Assembly (NCBI RefSeq): GCF_947623445.1 | Contig: NC_135245.1 | Location: 999,501-1,063,500, forward strand | Direction: 5' to 3' | Length of the DNA stretch: 64,000 nt | Source: Clavelina lepadiformis | Lineage: Eukaryota; Chordata; Ascidiacea; Aplousobranchia; Clavelinidae | Shown here: positions 62,162 through 64,000 of the stretch, one piece after another | Numbering within the stretch: position 1 is the stretch's first letter | Layout of the letters: every line of letters begins with the position of its first letter | The notes under the pieces: generated by a model | Database searches by the model: none | What the model saw: only the letters and a program-made list of their open reading frames with translations | What the model was told of the DNA's origin: nothing | Position numbers and translations under genes: made by a program

Positions 62162-62228
62162 AACGCTACTTCCAGAAGAGAGATCAAAAACGAGAGATGA
62201 ATTTTCTGTTAATCTTTTAAACATCGAC

Positions 62229-62234
62229 AATAAA
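62229..62234 (+). terminator. VCBP polyadenylation signal
   Basis: AATAAA lies 67 bases past the stop codon. Confidence 0.65.
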
Positions 62235-62239
62235 ATCAC

Positions 62240-64000
62240 TTTCAATCGAGATTATTGTTAATTACAAGACGAAGCATACTCACACAAATCATACATATTG
62301 TTTACCTGAGTCAGTAGGCTAACACAACATTAGCTTGTTAAGAAGTTGGACTTTCAAAATTTCTGTTGTGAAAACAAACTACAGAAAGGAGAAATTAAAC
62401 ATATTTTTGTGCATTGTCGCGCTGGCGATTCTTGCGCATGTAACATGAAACTCGAGTTTTGAAACTCGTTACCGAAATTCCTCTACTTGTTCCGCTCTCA
62501 ATAGAACTTAGTGGCTCCGATGCCGCCAGGTCGTTTTCTGATTGGTGTAATCACCCGACCGTGTCTCACGTTGAGGCGAAAAGGGAAGAAAAAAGTTAAA
62601 ATTTTTAAACTTTTGCACCGAGTGCAGCTTCCGCATTCTTTATAGCGGTCGTCGCTAAACTATTTTAATCATTGACGCTTTCAACGAATATTTGTTATCA
62701 CATTAACCCCAACGTGTATGCGGTTGATGTGAGCGAACAATAGTACGTTCATCGAAATCATATTATTCTTCTTATGCCATATCAAAAATGACATCATAAT
62801 TCTTTTTGTTTGATATGTGCATTACTTTTCATGGGGCTGTTAAGGTACCGAATATACTATACCAGGTTTTTTCGACCGCCGGCGTTCTACGGGGGTCGCA
62901 AGCGGATGCCTCGCTGGTGAGCCGTAGTGTAGCAGTAGAGGAAGACGCGGCGATGCGGGACACATGTTTCTCACGTTTATGTGCTTGTGCTTGCAGGGAA
63001 AAATTAACGGTGTGAAAGCCACCAAATTTCACTGGAAAATCAAATTACTGTAAAAAGCACTGTATAGTCTATGCCTCTATGGCGTATGTTATAGCATACA
63101 CACTGCCTTTTGTGTTGGTGATACTCGGTAGACAGTTTAGTGCTAGTAGTGTTTTGCTTGCCTAGCTTCAGCGGTAGATTGTACAATTTGTGATTTCCCA
63201 AACGAAAGTGTAACTGCGATCGTTACTCCCGGATGATCTGCCTGACTCCAAATGGTGATATCTGACTCCAGATTGGATTCAAGGCTGGTTCGTAGTGGCA
63301 AATGGAGCAGTTGCCACAGGCCTCGCGCAAGTTAATATCAGCTGATTTTTTTCATTTCACGGTGTTGGTTCATTAATGTGAGCTTTTAGTAAATTTTGGG
63401 CAATTATTAGAAATTTTTTTAGGAATTTAGAAACAAATTAGGAAAAGTTTACGTTTACAAGATGACAATAATTGAACCAGTGTTTGTTAATTTTTTAAAA
63501 CAGTTTAAATTACTGTGCAACTTAAAAATGACTAATTACGAGGTTCTCGAGACAAAAATTGCCACAGGCCTGGAGGTTACTTTAATCCGGTGTTTGTTTG
63601 ACGGCGCTTGTTGAAGTTCAAAGATGAGATTATCTGACAGGCTAAATTTGGGTGGTCCGTCTACAATTGTTTCTCATTGCTGGGATTTTTATTCGGTTTT
63701 TCCATCAATCGCAATTCCTTAGACAACGGATCCTGTATTGCCCAGGTACAGAAACTAACAGCCTCAAATTGGCCACGTAGGCGAAACTCATTTCGGAGAA
63801 ACGAACGACCATGTACCGCCTTGCTTAGCAATAACCCTATCACCAGTGATAACAATTTTTACGGTTGTGTAGCAATGAATTGTGGGCGAATTTATAAGCC
63901 CAGTGCACAATAAGTAATGGCACAAACAGAAAAAATGCTACACTACCTATTACAATGGTCCAAAATACTAAATTCGGTTTCGCAAAATGCCTGAAATGAT
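62240..64000. other. No gene seen
   Basis: Downstream flank of VCBP. The word TTGCCACAGGCCT occurs near 63312 and 63558, possibly ends of a worn repeat. A CG-richer patch at about 62870-62960 has no coding signal I trust. Confidence 0.35.

Overview
The window is animal nuclear DNA, AT-rich and gene-dense, with short GT-AG introns. It is most likely from an ascidian tunicate. The strongest clue is a complete gene for a secreted protein with two V-type immunoglobulin domains and a C-terminal chitin-binding domain, the VCBP architecture known from Ciona and amphioxus. RPS13, ERCC2/XPD, tetraspanin, TSSK and ficolin-like genes fit a chordate or near-chordate. I cannot name the species. All gene models were built by eye from reading frame, family motifs, splice sites and phase; no search was run.

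Layout. 1-1.25 kb: 5' exons of ERCC2 (minus, running off the left edge). 1.9-5.3 kb: two divergent testis-specific-serine-kinase-like genes. 5.7-7.6 kb: a six-exon ficolin-like gene (minus; collagen stalk plus fibrinogen domain). 9.8-13.3 kb: a five-exon TIR-NB-ARC-helical protein (minus), the layout of plant TIR-NLR immune receptors without LRRs. 13.4-18 kb: transposon debris, an uncertain coding remnant and a repeat with a hammerhead-ribozyme core. 19.2-20.6 kb: a five-exon short-chain dehydrogenase (minus). 21.4-24.7 kb: RPS13 (plus). 26.1-29.5 kb: a tetraspanin with eight EC2 cysteines (minus). 31.4-32.5 kb: a P-loop sulfotransferase-like protein (plus). 34.3-36.5 and 42.3-44.3 kb: two tandem MS4A/CD20-like genes (minus), with a decayed third copy between them. 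52.3-52.8 and 55.8-56.7 kb: two small single-pass membrane proteins with Thr-rich ectodomains (minus). 59.5-62.2 kb: VCBP (plus).

Two themes stand out. First, three innate-immune-type genes lie in one window: ficolin-like lectin, TIR-NB-ARC receptor and VCBP. Second, the intergenic and intronic DNA is full of short DNA transposons. Nine hAT-type elements with both ends are seen, with target-site duplications of 8 bp, six of them perfect. There is also one Harbinger-type MITE and a 40-bp perfect foldback with its own 8-bp duplication beside a splice donor. One hAT element keeps the C-terminal part of its transposase and also carries the second copy of a roughly 265-bp repeat with a type I hammerhead core, as in Penelope-like elements and animal retrozymes. 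The other copy is at 17.7 kb. Two of the hAT MITEs share an odd design: two left ends and one right end.
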